From contig CABSEJ010000036.1 of the NCBI GenBank assembly GCA_902476765.1, forward strand, positions 1 to 21,921: DNA of 21,921 nucleotides. Reading direction: 5' to 3'. This document shows positions 14,813 to 21,773 of this stretch, one piece after another; the stretch's first letter is position 1, and each line of letters starts with the position of its first letter. The notes under the pieces are model-generated. The model saw only the letters and a program-made list of their open reading frames with translations, was not told the DNA's origin and ran no database searches. A program made the translations under genes and the position numbers. The DNA comes from an uncultured Blautia sp. (GTDB lineage: Bacteria > Bacillota > Clostridia > Lachnospirales > Lachnospiraceae).

Positions 14813-15274
14813 ATGAACTATGAACTGACAAGTTTATCTCAAAAACCAGAGCTTCTTACTGCTGCGGCTCACTGGTTTCATGAAAAATGGGGGATTCCAT
14901 TGGAAGAATATCAAAAAAGCATGGAAGAATGTTTACAGACAAATTCCCCAGTTCCCCAATGGTATCTGGCCTTGAAGGGCACAGAAATCCTTGGAGGTAT
15001 GGGTGTAATTGAAAATGATTTTCACAATCGAAAGGATTTGGCCCCCAATGTCTGCGCCGTATACACAGAGGAAGCCTACCGGAACCAGGGCATTGCCAAA
15101 GCGCTTTTACATTATCTGTGCCAGGATATGGCCCAGAAAGGAATACACACCTTATATCTGCTTACAAACCACACTGCTTTCTACGAGCGCTGCGGCTGGA
15201 AATTTCTCTGTATGGTCCAGGGAGACGGTGATTCCCAATTATCAAGAATGTACATTCACGAAAGCTACCTTTAG
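14813..15274 (+). CDS. GNAT-family N-acetyltransferase
   Basis: This 153-residue protein has a GNAT fold with the acetyl-CoA motif RNQGIAKALL at residues 90-99 after strand VCAVYTEEA. It then shows LYLLTNHTAFYERCGWKFL, the usual motif B with the FYERCGW signature. It would transfer an acetyl group to a small amine or similar substrate, which is not known. AGGAG lies 8 bases before the ATG. Just after its stop another frame continues as EKIGPKGESILIMEKKPG, which looks protein-like, so the native C-terminus could have been longer before a late indel; this is weak. The gene is monocistronic, with a hairpin terminator at 15320. Confidence 0.92.
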   Translation: MNYELTSLSQKPELLTAAAHWFHEKWGIPLEEYQKSMEECLQTNSPVPQWYLALKGTEILGGMGVIENDFHNRKDLAPNVCAVYTEEAYRNQGIAKALLHYLCQDMAQKGIHTLYLLTNHTAFYERCGWKFLCMVQGDGDSQLSRMYIHESYL

Positions 15275-15319
15275 TGTAGAAAAAATCGGCCCCAAGGGAG
15301 AATCCATCTTAATCATGGA

Positions 15320-15343
15320 AAAAAAGCCGGGTTAAGCTTTTTT
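15320..15343 (+). terminator. Terminator after the GNAT gene
   Basis: AAAAAAGC (15320-15327) and GCTTTTTT (15336-15343) form an 8-bp stem around CGGGTTAA and end in six T. The GC content of the stem is low, so strength is uncertain, but placement 46 bases after the stop codon fits. Confidence 0.5.
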
Positions 15344-15365
15344 GGTGGAAAAGCGTTAAAGAAAT

Positions 15366-15483
15366 GCTGCCCCATGAAACGACACAGACTGCGGCCGCCA
15401 AATAGACATGTGAGCATGTCCGCTTGGCTCGCTGGCTGCAGGAATAAAATGAAATATCCATAAATTTCGTTTCGTGTGACAGC
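15366..15483. repeat. 118-bp inverted-repeat element, non-coding
   Basis: The left end GCTGCCCCATGAAACGA (15366-15382) matches the complement of the right end (15467-15483) at 14 of 17 positions. The interior holds a perfect hairpin GACATG-TGAG-CATGTC (15405-15420). The whole would fold into one long stem-loop in RNA. It looks like a small dispersed element between convergent genes. No second copy lies in this window, so repetition in the genome is inferred. Confidence 0.45.
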
Positions 15484-15499
15484 CTCTTTGTTATCTTTT

Positions 15500-16129
15500 C
15501 TATTTCTTTTCTCTCAGCCTTTTTTCTTCTTCTAAATCCCAGGCTTCTATTTTTCTGTCTTTATAATAATACTCTAAATCCCTCTCATCAATCTTCCGTA
15601 TTACCCTGCAGGGATTTCCTGCTGCCACGGAATTTTCAGGAACATCACGGAGAACCACGCTTCCGGCTCCTATCACTGTATTATCTCCAATAGTAACCCC
15701 CGGACAAATGGTAACATTAGCGCCTATCCAGCAATTATTCCCTATTTTCACATGGTCGGTATACATATATTCTCTCATCTCCGGATTGATGGGATGCCCT
15801 ACTGTGGCAATAGTCACAGCCGGTCCAAACATCACCTTGTCCCCTATTTCAATCAGGCCGTCGTCAATAAAATTACAGTTCATGTTAATGTAAGTCCCTT
15901 GTCCCAAGATAATATGCCGTCCATAGCAAAAATAAAAGGGAGGTTCTATCCAGGCCTTTGTCTCCTGGCCGAAAATATCATTCATCAACTCTGCCCTTTT
16001 CTCCATATCTTCCGGCGAGCACTGGTTAAAGACTTTCATTCTTTTCTTTGCCTCCAGTCTCTCTTGGGGCAGTCCCTCACATTCATCTGTAAATAATTTC
16101 CCCTTCATGATTCTGTCTCTCATTGTCAT
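15500..16129 (-). CDS. Sugar O-acetyltransferase (maltose/galactoside acetyltransferase family)
   Basis: This 209-residue protein is a left-handed beta-helix acetyltransferase of the LacA/Maa/NodL type, which transfers acetyl groups from acetyl-CoA to sugars. It has the N-terminal Maa domain (MRDRIMKGKLFTDE to about residue 60), GTYINMNCNFIDD, the catalytic His112 in TVGHPINPE, and hexapeptide repeats IGNNCWIGANVTICPGVTIG near 129-148. The C-terminal ending GNPCRVIRKI is typical. The frame opens at 16186, but ATG 16129 is chosen because GGAGG lies 8 bases before it and the family starts with this sequence. It follows the MATE gene by 17 bases and is probably co-transcribed with it. Confidence 0.94.
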   Translation of the reverse strand: MTMRDRIMKGKLFTDECEGLPQERLEAKKRMKVFNQCSPEDMEKRAELMNDIFGQETKAWIEPPFYFCYGRHIILGQGTYINMNCNFIDDGLIEIGDKVMFGPAVTIATVGHPINPEMREYMYTDHVKIGNNCWIGANVTICPGVTIGDNTVIGAGSVVLRDVPENSVAAGNPCRVIRKIDERDLEYYYKDRKIEAWDLEEEKRLREKK

Positions 16130-16146
16130 GGCATTTTCCTCCTCTT

Positions 16147-17499
16147 TTACCTCTTGTCTCTGTTGACTGTTAAATCTTTTAGCCATATATACTTTTTATA
16201 ATGCCTGTAAACCGCAGGCAGCTTCACCATTTCATCTAAATTCACAATGAAATACACCAACAGCACCGGCCATTGGAACACAAAAGCCCCTAAAAGTCCA
16301 ATGGGTACAGTAAAGCACCACAGGGTAACGGCGTCACACAAAAATCCAAATTTCGAATCTCCTCCTGCACAGAAAATTCCCGCAATGGTAGTTCCGTTCA
16401 CAAATTTTCCCACCATATAAAAAGCACACATCACCAGCATCCATTTCAGGTATTCTTCCGACTGTGGAGATAAATCTGTTACCACCAGAACCAAAGGGCT
16501 CAGGGCCAGTAAGAAAACTCCTGAACACAGGCCGCTTTTCACCGCTATCCCACACAGCCTGCTGCCATACTGCTTGGCTGTTTCCAGATTTCCGGCTCCC
16601 AGCTCATTTCCCACCAGAATACTTCCCCCGTTTCCAATGCCATGAGCCAGGCTGGTAATCAGATTTTTTACGATATTGGCAATTGAATTAGCCGCCACTG
16701 CATCAGAACCCAGATGCCCCATGATTACTGAATACATGGTAAATCCTCCGCCCCAGACAAGCTCATTTCCCAGTACAGGAAGAGTATAATGCCAAAAATC
16801 TTTCCGCAGCGCCTTGTCCGGATGAAAAATATAACAGAATCGGATTTTAACCCTATCCTTCTTAGCCAGCTCAGCCAGAACCCACAGTAGCTCTATGACC
16901 CGGGACAAAGCCGTGGCCATAGCCGCCCCTGCTGCCTCCATCCGGGGCATTCCCAGCAGCCCGTAAATAAAGACTGCATTCAGTACAATATTCAGGAAAG
17001 CAGCCGTAGAACTGATTGTCATACTTTTCCCCGCCAGATTGCTGTTTTTCATAATACACAGATAAATTTGGGATACCCCGCATAGCAGATAGGTAACCCC
17101 TGCGATTCTTAAATATTCTACGCCATATTCAATAAGAGCCTGCTCAGGCGTAAAAATTTTCATCAACATCTGAGGGAAGAAGACTGCCCCTAAAAAAAAC
17201 ACCAGAGATACCGCCATGGAAGTTCTCAGCACAATTGCAAGAATCCGCTCAATGGAATCCTTGTCCCCTTTGCCCCAATACTGAGCAGCAAAAATACTGG
17301 TGCCTATAGTCATTGCAGCCAGAAAAAGATTGTATACAAAAGTAACCTGACTGGCCAGGGATACCGCTGACAGTAAATCCTGTCCAATGACTCCCACCAT
17401 CAGCGCATCCGATGCACTGACAACTGCCAGCATAAACTGCTGGAAGGTAATGGGCATCACTAAAGCCAATAATTTTTTTCGAAATTCCTTTTTATCCAT
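16147..17499 (-). CDS. MATE-family multidrug/metabolite exporter
   Basis: This 450-residue membrane protein is a MATE-type cation antiporter with about twelve transmembrane segments in two homologous halves. It begins KLLALVMPITFQQFMLAVVSASDALMVG, the usual first helix, and has AAQYWGKGD after helix 2 and GNELGAGNLETAKQYG in the second half. Such proteins expel drugs or metabolites using sodium or proton gradients; the substrate cannot be told. It is divergent from an AraC-type regulator and followed by a sugar O-acetyltransferase 17 bases away, so the three may form one regulated detoxification or sugar-efflux unit. Confidence 0.95.
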   Translation of the reverse strand: MDKKEFRKKLLALVMPITFQQFMLAVVSASDALMVGVIGQDLLSAVSLASQVTFVYNLFLAAMTIGTSIFAAQYWGKGDKDSIERILAIVLRTSMAVSLVFFLGAVFFPQMLMKIFTPEQALIEYGVEYLRIAGVTYLLCGVSQIYLCIMKNSNLAGKSMTISSTAAFLNIVLNAVFIYGLLGMPRMEAAGAAMATALSRVIELLWVLAELAKKDRVKIRFCYIFHPDKALRKDFWHYTLPVLGNELVWGGGFTMYSVIMGHLGSDAVAANSIANIVKNLITSLAHGIGNGGSILVGNELGAGNLETAKQYGSRLCGIAVKSGLCSGVFLLALSPLVLVVTDLSPQSEEYLKWMLVMCAFYMVGKFVNGTTIAGIFCAGGDSKFGFLCDAVTLWCFTVPIGLLGAFVFQWPVLLVYFIVNLDEMVKLPAVYRHYKKYIWLKDLTVNRDKR

Positions 17500-17544
17500 T
17501 TGTCTGCTGTATCCTTTCTATGCCCTTTTATTTTACTTCCTTTA

Positions 17545-17574
17545 TTGACGTGCTCCGCATAGGCAGATTATAAT
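17545..17574 (+). promoter_or_regulatory. Promoter of the AraC-type regulator gene
   Basis: TTGACG (17545-17550) and TATAAT (17569-17574) are separated by 18 bases. The AT-rich centre ATTATAATTATAA is nearly self-complementary, so a leftward MATE promoter may overlap here. Confidence 0.6.
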
Positions 17575-17588
17575 TATAAAGTGTAATT

Positions 17589-17614
17589 CGCAGATTTTCT
17601 ATCGTATATCTGCG
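17589..17614. promoter_or_regulatory. Inverted repeat in the MATE/AraC divergent region
   Basis: CGCAGAT (17589-17595) and ATCTGCG (17608-17614) form a 7-bp dyad with a 12-base gap, placed just after the expected start of the regulator transcript. A partial third copy, GGCAGAT, lies at 17562-17568. It may be the binding site of the AraC-type protein. Confidence 0.45.
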
Positions 17615-17645
17615 TATATCTATAACAATCCTGCGAGGTTTCTGT

Positions 17646-18536
17646 ATGCCTGGTTCTATTGGAATAAATGATAACTATTCGGAAAAAATCCATTACGATT
17701 TCCCTGCCTATCCTATTTATGCCCAAAGAGGATTGTTGTCCCATTACCCAAACTTCAGGGCTCCCAATCATTGGCATGACGACATAGAGCTGATTGCCCT
17801 TTTATCCGGAAAAATGGATTATAACGTAAACGGTGAAATCATTCCTCTTCATGCAGGAGAAGGGATTCTGGTAAACGCCGGACAAATGCACTTTGGATTT
17901 TCAGATTCCCAGGAAGAATGTGATTTTATCTGCATCCTCCTGAACCCTGAACTGTTATGTCCCCTTCCCTCCTATGAACAGGATTTTATCCGGCCTTTTA
18001 CCCAAAATACCCAGATTCCTTATGTCCTGCTGCAGCCGGAGATTGACTGGCACAGGGAAATTTACAACCGGATTGTTTCTGTTTATCAAAATAAATCCGC
18101 CAAAAGCGGTCCTCTGAAGGTATTAGGGGCTTTTGCAGAAATCTGGTCCCTGGTTTACGAAAACCTCCCTCCTGCTCCCAGCCAAAATCCCACAGAAAAC
18201 CGGGACTTAAAAATCGTAAAAAATATGGCGGATTACATCCAAAAGAACTATACCCAAAAAATCTCCCTAAAAGACATAGCCTCTGCCGGAGCTGTCGGTC
18301 AAAGCAAATGCTGCAAACTCTTTGCCCTGTACTTTTCCCAGACCCCTGTGACCTATTTAACCCAATACCGGATAAACAAAAGCATTGAACTGCTCCGCTG
18401 CACAGATATGTCCATTATTGAAATTGCACTTTCCACTGGCTTCTGCAGTCCCAGTTACTATACGGAAACCTTTCGGAAATGGCTGGGACGGACTCCGACC
18501 CAGTATAGAGGGGAATTAAATAACAGACATAAATAA
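17646..18536 (+). CDS. AraC-family transcriptional regulator
   Basis: This 296-residue regulator has an N-terminal cupin sensor domain (about 30-110; HWHDDIELIALLSGKMDY with His42, His44 and Glu48, then GEGILVNAGQMHFG). Its C-terminal AraC DNA-binding domain spans about 193-290, with ISLKDIASAGAVGQSKCCKLF and MSIIEIALSTGFCSPSYYTETFRKWLGRTP as the two helix-turn-helix units. Such proteins usually sense sugars or small organic molecules. GAGG lies 7 bases before the ATG. It is divergent from the MATE gene and its operon with the O-acetyltransferase, which it probably controls. The SRP RNA promoter begins only a few bases after its stop codon. Confidence 0.95.
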   Translation: MPGSIGINDNYSEKIHYDFPAYPIYAQRGLLSHYPNFRAPNHWHDDIELIALLSGKMDYNVNGEIIPLHAGEGILVNAGQMHFGFSDSQEECDFICILLNPELLCPLPSYEQDFIRPFTQNTQIPYVLLQPEIDWHREIYNRIVSVYQNKSAKSGPLKVLGAFAEIWSLVYENLPPAPSQNPTENRDLKIVKNMADYIQKNYTQKISLKDIASAGAVGQSKCCKLFALYFSQTPVTYLTQYRINKSIELLRCTDMSIIEIALSTGFCSPSYYTETFRKWLGRTPTQYRGELNNRHK

Positions 18537-18547
18537 GCTTTTGTCAG

Positions 18548-18576
18548 TTGACAACAGCCAAAAAAACCGCTATACT
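18548..18576 (+). promoter_or_regulatory. Consensus sigma-A promoter of the SRP RNA
   Basis: TTGACA (18548-18553) and TATACT (18571-18576) are separated by exactly 17 bases, placing the start at about 18582, the first base of the terminal stem of the RNA. The -35 lies in a perfect dyad, TTGTCA-GT-TGACAA (18541-18554). Confidence 0.88.
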
Positions 18577-18581
18577 CTAAA

Positions 18582-18849
18582 TTACCGTGCAGCCGGGGAG
18601 ATAGCGGTGCCCTGTACCTGCAATCCGCTACAGCAGGGGTGATGCCAATCCGAGGCTTGTATCCTGTGGAGCTGCCCTCTATAAGTGGCGTTGACGTTTG
18701 GGTCTTACGCAACAGGAATCTGTGAACCGTGTCAGGGCAGGAATGCAGCAGCACTAAGCAGAACCTTCTGTGTGCCGTAAGGGTGCCTGGGCTGAGTTAA
18801 CTGTAGAGGTAACGTCCATGGGAGAGTCACGAAGGGCGGCGCACGGTAA
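18582..18849 (+). ncRNA. ffs: Signal recognition particle RNA, large Gram-positive type
   Basis: The roughly 268-base RNA is the scaffold of the signal recognition particle that, with Ffh, targets nascent membrane proteins. The 5' end TTACCGTGC pairs perfectly with the 3' end GCACGGTAA (18841-18849). The conserved Ffh-binding helix 8 is visible near 18730-18770: GTGTCAGGGCAGGAATGCAGCAGC followed by ACTAAGCAGAACC, the same layout as the Bacillus scRNA. The 5' part contains the Alu-domain type motifs GGGGAGATAGCGGTGCC and CTGTACC. The length matches the large form with Alu and S domains. tadA lies nearby, as is common in Firmicutes. Promoter and terminator bracket it closely. Confidence 0.94.
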
Positions 18850-18873
18850 AAAATATACTTTAACAGCAGAATA

Positions 18874-18917
18874 CCCTGGTTTTCTACTACATAAGATAGT
18901 AAAAAACCAGGGAGTTT
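18874..18917 (+). terminator. SRP RNA terminator that contains the dedA ribosome site
   Basis: CCCTGGTTTT (18874-18883) pairs with AAAACCAGGG (18903-18912), and TACTA with TAGTA extends the stem; AG and five T follow. The descending arm contains GGGAG, the only plausible ribosome site for dedA (ATG at 18926). Folding would therefore both end the SRP transcript and hide the dedA ribosome site in read-through RNA. Confidence 0.82.
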
Positions 18918-18925
18918 TTATTTCT

Positions 18926-19555
18926 ATGAATCAATGGCTGCTTCAGATTATGAACGACTACGGCTATCTGGGCATGGCGTTTCTGATTATGGCGGAAAAT
19001 CTCTTTCCCCCTATTCCCTCTGAGGTAATTCTCACTTTTGGCGGTTTCATGACAACCTACACAAAAATGCATCTTCCCGGGGCACTGCTGTCCTCCACCG
19101 TAGGCAGTGTGGCCGGAGCTATCCTGCTCTATCAACTGGGATACCTGTTGTCCCCTCAAAAGCTGGAAACCCTGCTATCCGGGCCTCTGGGGAAAATCCT
19201 CCGACTGAAAAAGGAGGACATAGAAAAGGCTTCTCTCTGGTTTGACAGCAAAGGAAACTACACTGTGTTTTTTTGCCGTTTTATTCCCATAGTGAGAAGC
19301 CTGATTTCCATTCCTGCTGGAATGGCAGCAATGAATCTGGGACGATTTTTATGGCTCACCACCTTAGGCAGCCTTCTGTGGAATCTGGCCTTGTTATCCT
19401 TAGGAGCGGCCGCCGGCTCTTCCTGGCAGAAAGCAGCCGCATTCCTGGGCAGCTATACCCAGGCAGCTAAAATCGTTCTGCTTATCTTTCTTATCTTAGG
19501 CCTGCTTCTGGCCCTTCGAAAACGTCTTCTGAAAAAAAGGCCCTCCGATGGATGA
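18926..19555 (+). CDS. DedA-family membrane protein
   Basis: This 209-residue inner-membrane protein belongs to the DedA/VTT family, some of whose members flip undecaprenyl phosphate or phosphatidylethanolamine across the membrane. It shows the re-entrant motif ENLFPPIPSE at residues 24-33 with both conserved Glu (24 and 33). The second loop CRFIPIVRSLISIPAGMA at 117-134 has the essential Arg118 and Arg124. A final helix lies at about 179-199, followed by a basic tail. The frame is open further upstream through the SRP RNA, but the ATG at 18926 is chosen because homology begins there. Its ribosome site (GGGAG, 11 bases before the ATG) lies in the SRP terminator stem. Confidence 0.93.
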   Translation: MNQWLLQIMNDYGYLGMAFLIMAENLFPPIPSEVILTFGGFMTTYTKMHLPGALLSSTVGSVAGAILLYQLGYLLSPQKLETLLSGPLGKILRLKKEDIEKASLWFDSKGNYTVFFCRFIPIVRSLISIPAGMAAMNLGRFLWLTTLGSLLWNLALLSLGAAAGSSWQKAAAFLGSYTQAAKIVLLIFLILGLLLALRKRLLKKRPSDG

Positions 19556-19622
19556 CTGGTACAGGGAATCATAAACAACCAGCCATCTGACTTGTCTATT
19601 TTTTGGTATACACTGGGTTCTT

Positions 19623-20477
19623 TTACAACTTACTTTTCACCGCCCGGATATAGGCAGGCGTGGTACCGCAGCAGCCGCCCACAATATCTGCTCCGGCGTC
19701 AATTAACCGCTTCATATGTTCTCCGAATTCCTCTGCTCCCATGGAATACACAGGAAGCCCTTTTTCATCAATAACAGGCATTCCTGCATTGGGTTTCACC
19801 AGCAGAGGAATATCTATACATTTCCGCAGGTTTTCCACCACAGCTAAAAGCTGGTCCGGTCCTGTGGAGCAATTGATGCCCACTGCATCTGCTCCCATCT
19901 GAGCCAGGTTCTGGGCTGCTTCATATACATTTCCTCCGAAAAACAGGCTGCCGTCTGACTCCACCGTAAGGCTGCACATAACCGGCAAATCTCCCAGGGC
20001 TCCTGCTGCGTCCAGCACAGCCATGGGTTCAACCTCTCCCAGCATAGTTTCTGCCACCAGCAAATCCACTCCTGCCTCTGCCAGAACGCTTATCTGCTCT
20101 TTATAAGCTTCCAGCAATTCTTCATAAGGTATCTCCTGATTTCCCGTAGTAGTTAAATCCCCGGCAATCAGGCAGTTATCTCCCACAGCCTGCCTGGAAA
20201 TCTTCACCAATCCAGTGTTCAGCTCCTGTACCCTGGAAGAAAGCCCATGGTTTGCCAGACTGATTCTGTTAGCCGAAAAAGTAGGCGCATAGACAATCTG
20301 AGAACCTGCCTCCATGTACGCCTTCTGTAATTCTATCAAGGGTTGGGGATTTTCATATACCCACTGTTCCGTACAGACACCTCTGGGCATTCCTGCTTCC
20401 ATAAGATTAGAGCCTGTAGCCCCGTCCAGCAATACGGTTCCCTTTTTTACCAAATCCTGAAATTCCTGTTTTGTCAT
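19623..20477 (-). CDS. Homocysteine S-methyltransferase-like protein
   Basis: This 284-residue protein corresponds to the homocysteine-binding barrel of MetH/BhmT enzymes. It has LLDGATGSNL at 16-25 and the zinc-binding Cys203 (GINCSTGP), Cys269 and Cys270 (GGCCGTTP). It would activate homocysteine for methylation to methionine. Stand-alone domains of this size in clostridia may pair with a separate cobalamin protein or use S-methylmethionine; neither partner is seen here. The ATG overlaps the tadA stop as ATGA, with AAGGAGG 7 bases upstream inside tadA, so translation is coupled to tadA. It converges with dedA across 67 bases that hold no clear terminator. Confidence 0.92.
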   Translation of the reverse strand: MTKQEFQDLVKKGTVLLDGATGSNLMEAGMPRGVCTEQWVYENPQPLIELQKAYMEAGSQIVYAPTFSANRISLANHGLSSRVQELNTGLVKISRQAVGDNCLIAGDLTTTGNQEIPYEELLEAYKEQISVLAEAGVDLLVAETMLGEVEPMAVLDAAGALGDLPVMCSLTVESDGSLFFGGNVYEAAQNLAQMGADAVGINCSTGPDQLLAVVENLRKCIDIPLLVKPNAGMPVIDEKGLPVYSMGAEEFGEHMKRLIDAGADIVGGCCGTTPAYIRAVKSKL

Positions 20478-20968
20478 GACTGTTCCTCCTTATCATCCTG
20501 TTTTTTCTTCCCTCTTTTTTCTCTCAGCTCCCGAAAAAAACCGGAGAGCATCTGGCTGCATTCTTCTCCCAAAACCCCTCTGGTCACCTGGGCTTTATGG
20601 TTAAAACCATCCATCTCCAGAAGATTCAGTACCGAACCTGCGCAGCCTGCTTTAGGATTCATGCTGGCAATTACCACCCTGTCTATCCTGGCCTGGATAA
20701 TGGCCCCTGCACACATTTGGCAAGGCTCCAGCGTCACATACAAGGTACAGCCTTCCAGCCTCCAGTCTCCCAGCTTCTTACTGGCCTTGCGGATGGCATT
20801 TATCTCCGCATGGGCCACTGTATTTTTGTCCGTATTTCTCCTGTTATATCCTCTGGAAATAATTTTATCCTGATAAACAATCACACACCCAATGGGTACT
20901 TCCCCAAGAGCATAGGCTTTCATAGCCTGCCTCTTGGCCTCTTTCATATACTTTTCATCCGGGGTCAC
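20474..20968 (-). CDS. tadA: tRNA-specific adenosine deaminase
   Basis: This 164-residue zinc enzyme converts adenosine 34 of tRNA-Arg(ACG) to inosine in the cytoplasm. It has the deaminase motif HAE (His53, Glu55; zinc ligand and proton shuttle) and PCQMC (Cys83 and Cys86, zinc ligands), with the typical start EKYMKEAKRQAMKAYALGEVPIG. A GTG at 20974 lies only one base after AGGAGG; the GTG at 20968 has 7 bases and is preferred. The lysine-rich tail (EKRGKKKQDDKEEQS) is longer than in E. coli. The stop overlaps the downstream methyltransferase start by 4 bases. Nearness to the SRP RNA is common in Firmicutes. Confidence 0.96.
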   Translation of the reverse strand: MTPDEKYMKEAKRQAMKAYALGEVPIGCVIVYQDKIISRGYNRRNTDKNTVAHAEINAIRKASKKLGDWRLEGCTLYVTLEPCQMCAGAIIQARIDRVVIASMNPKAGCAGSVLNLLEMDGFNHKAQVTRGVLGEECSQMLSGFFRELREKRGKKKQDDKEEQS

Positions 20969-21000
20969 CGACACGCCTCCTAGCTCTTACTCATGTCTCT

Positions 21001-21030
21001 GTCATATCTCTGCATACCTTCAGTGTACAA
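21001..21030 (-). promoter_or_regulatory. Possible tadA promoter
   Basis: On the minus strand TTGTAC (21025-21030) and TATGAC (21001-21006) are 18 bases apart, about 30 bases upstream of the tadA start. Both boxes deviate from consensus. Confidence 0.4.
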
Positions 21031-21068
21031 AGGGCCAAACGCCTCTGCCATGTAATTTTGCCCATTTT

Positions 21069-21107
21069 CTACGTTATCCTCAGTCGGCGTACGTCCAGTA
21101 CGCCTCC
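21069..21107. repeat. REP-like hairpin related to the MITE-like core
   Basis: GGCGTAC-GTCCA-GTACGCC (21086-21104) is a perfect 7-bp hairpin, preceded by CTACGTTATCCTCAGTC. The same arrangement, CTGCGTTGTCGTCAATG followed by a GCTACG hairpin and CGCCTC, occurs inside the 165-bp element at 9149, so this is probably a diverged or partial relative. Confidence 0.45.
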
Positions 21108-21382
21108 ATCGTCTGGAAGGTAAGTAAGCAGTATTGAAGATATTATAGACAAAAAAATGGCTGGAAGCAACCCTGAAACGGAGAGTAACGCACAGAATTT
21201 GCCGAACTTGTCAGCCACTGTCTTTTGTATTCAAATGAAAAATTTTTCCGCACTTCTTACAGGGTAACAAATAATTTATGTCTTTTCCTATTGACAAAAT
21301 GTAATGTAGGTTGCCTTTAAGATTGCGGAAGCTTTTGACGTTTCTATTGATAAAGTTTTTGAGCATAGGGAGGAAGTATAAT

Positions 21383-21697
21383 ATGAATGAGCAAAAATTC
21401 CTTTTAATTTTTCTAGTTGCAGCATTAGCGGCAACTCTTGGTCTGTATCTTTTAAAAGCAAAGAAACAAATGCAGTATAAAGGCGACGAACGCTGGCAGC
21501 TGATACAGCTAAAAGCCAATAATTCCGCTAACATTACAAACGGAATTTTGATTTTATTACTTGCTGTATTGCCTTTTTTCATTGACCCTCAGACTACTCT
21601 TTCCTTCCAGCGGGTAATAACCCTGGGGCTGCTTTATATTGGAACCCGCAACCTGATAGAATTGGCCGCAACCGTATACTTTGACAATCAATTATAA
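21383..21697 (+). CDS. Small membrane protein of unknown function
   Basis: This 104-residue protein has three hydrophobic segments: LLIFLVAALAATLGLYLL near the N-terminus, ILILLLAVLPFFI near residues 57-69, and VITLGLLYIGTRNLIELAATVYF near the C-terminus. Between the first two lies the charged, conserved-looking loop YKGDERWQLIQLKANN, which I have seen in small clostridial membrane proteins often placed beside HTH regulators; I cannot name its function. The frame opens at 21311, but ATG 21383 is chosen because AGGGAGG lies 9 bases before it. No regulator gene is present next to it here, since the second MITE-like element begins 76 bases after the stop. Confidence 0.82.
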   Translation: MNEQKFLLIFLVAALAATLGLYLLKAKKQMQYKGDERWQLIQLKANNSANITNGILILLLAVLPFFIDPQTTLSFQRVITLGLLYIGTRNLIELAATVYFDNQL

Positions 21698-21773
21698 GAC
21701 AAACCAAAGTAGTTCACTTTTTCATCTCTTTGAAAATAGAAAAAGCCCAGGAGATTTCGTTAAGTGAAAACCC

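Larger units (their letters stand above)
20969..21382. other. 414-base intergenic region, tadA to membrane-protein gene
   Basis: No gene was recognised. It holds a probable tadA promoter (21001-21030), a hairpin unit related to the core of the MITE-like elements (21069-21107), and TTGACA at 21291-21296 without a good -10 partner. The minus strand of 21211-21340 reads LLPCKKCGKIFHLN, a zinc-ribbon-like scrap, but with no ribosome site or domain. Confidence 0.5.

Noticed and set aside
16616..17155. Strand shadows in the nadE and MATE regions, and the 179-codon plus-strand frame at 6616-7155
   Set aside because: These frames lie opposite well-recognised enzymes and lack ribosome sites or protein-like composition.
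18541..18860. Cobalamin or other riboswitch upstream of dedA
   Set aside because: The terminal pairing, the Ffh-binding helix sequence and the consensus promoter identify SRP RNA instead.
20983..21051. 23-residue leader peptide before tadA
   Set aside because: The frame reads plausibly and its stop abuts the tadA ribosome site, but its ATG lacks a ribosome site and the tadA promoter appears to lie within it.
21211..21582. Minus-strand frame with a CKKCGKIFHLN zinc-ribbon-like end
   Set aside because: Most of it is antisense to the membrane-protein gene, and there is no ribosome site or recognisable domain.
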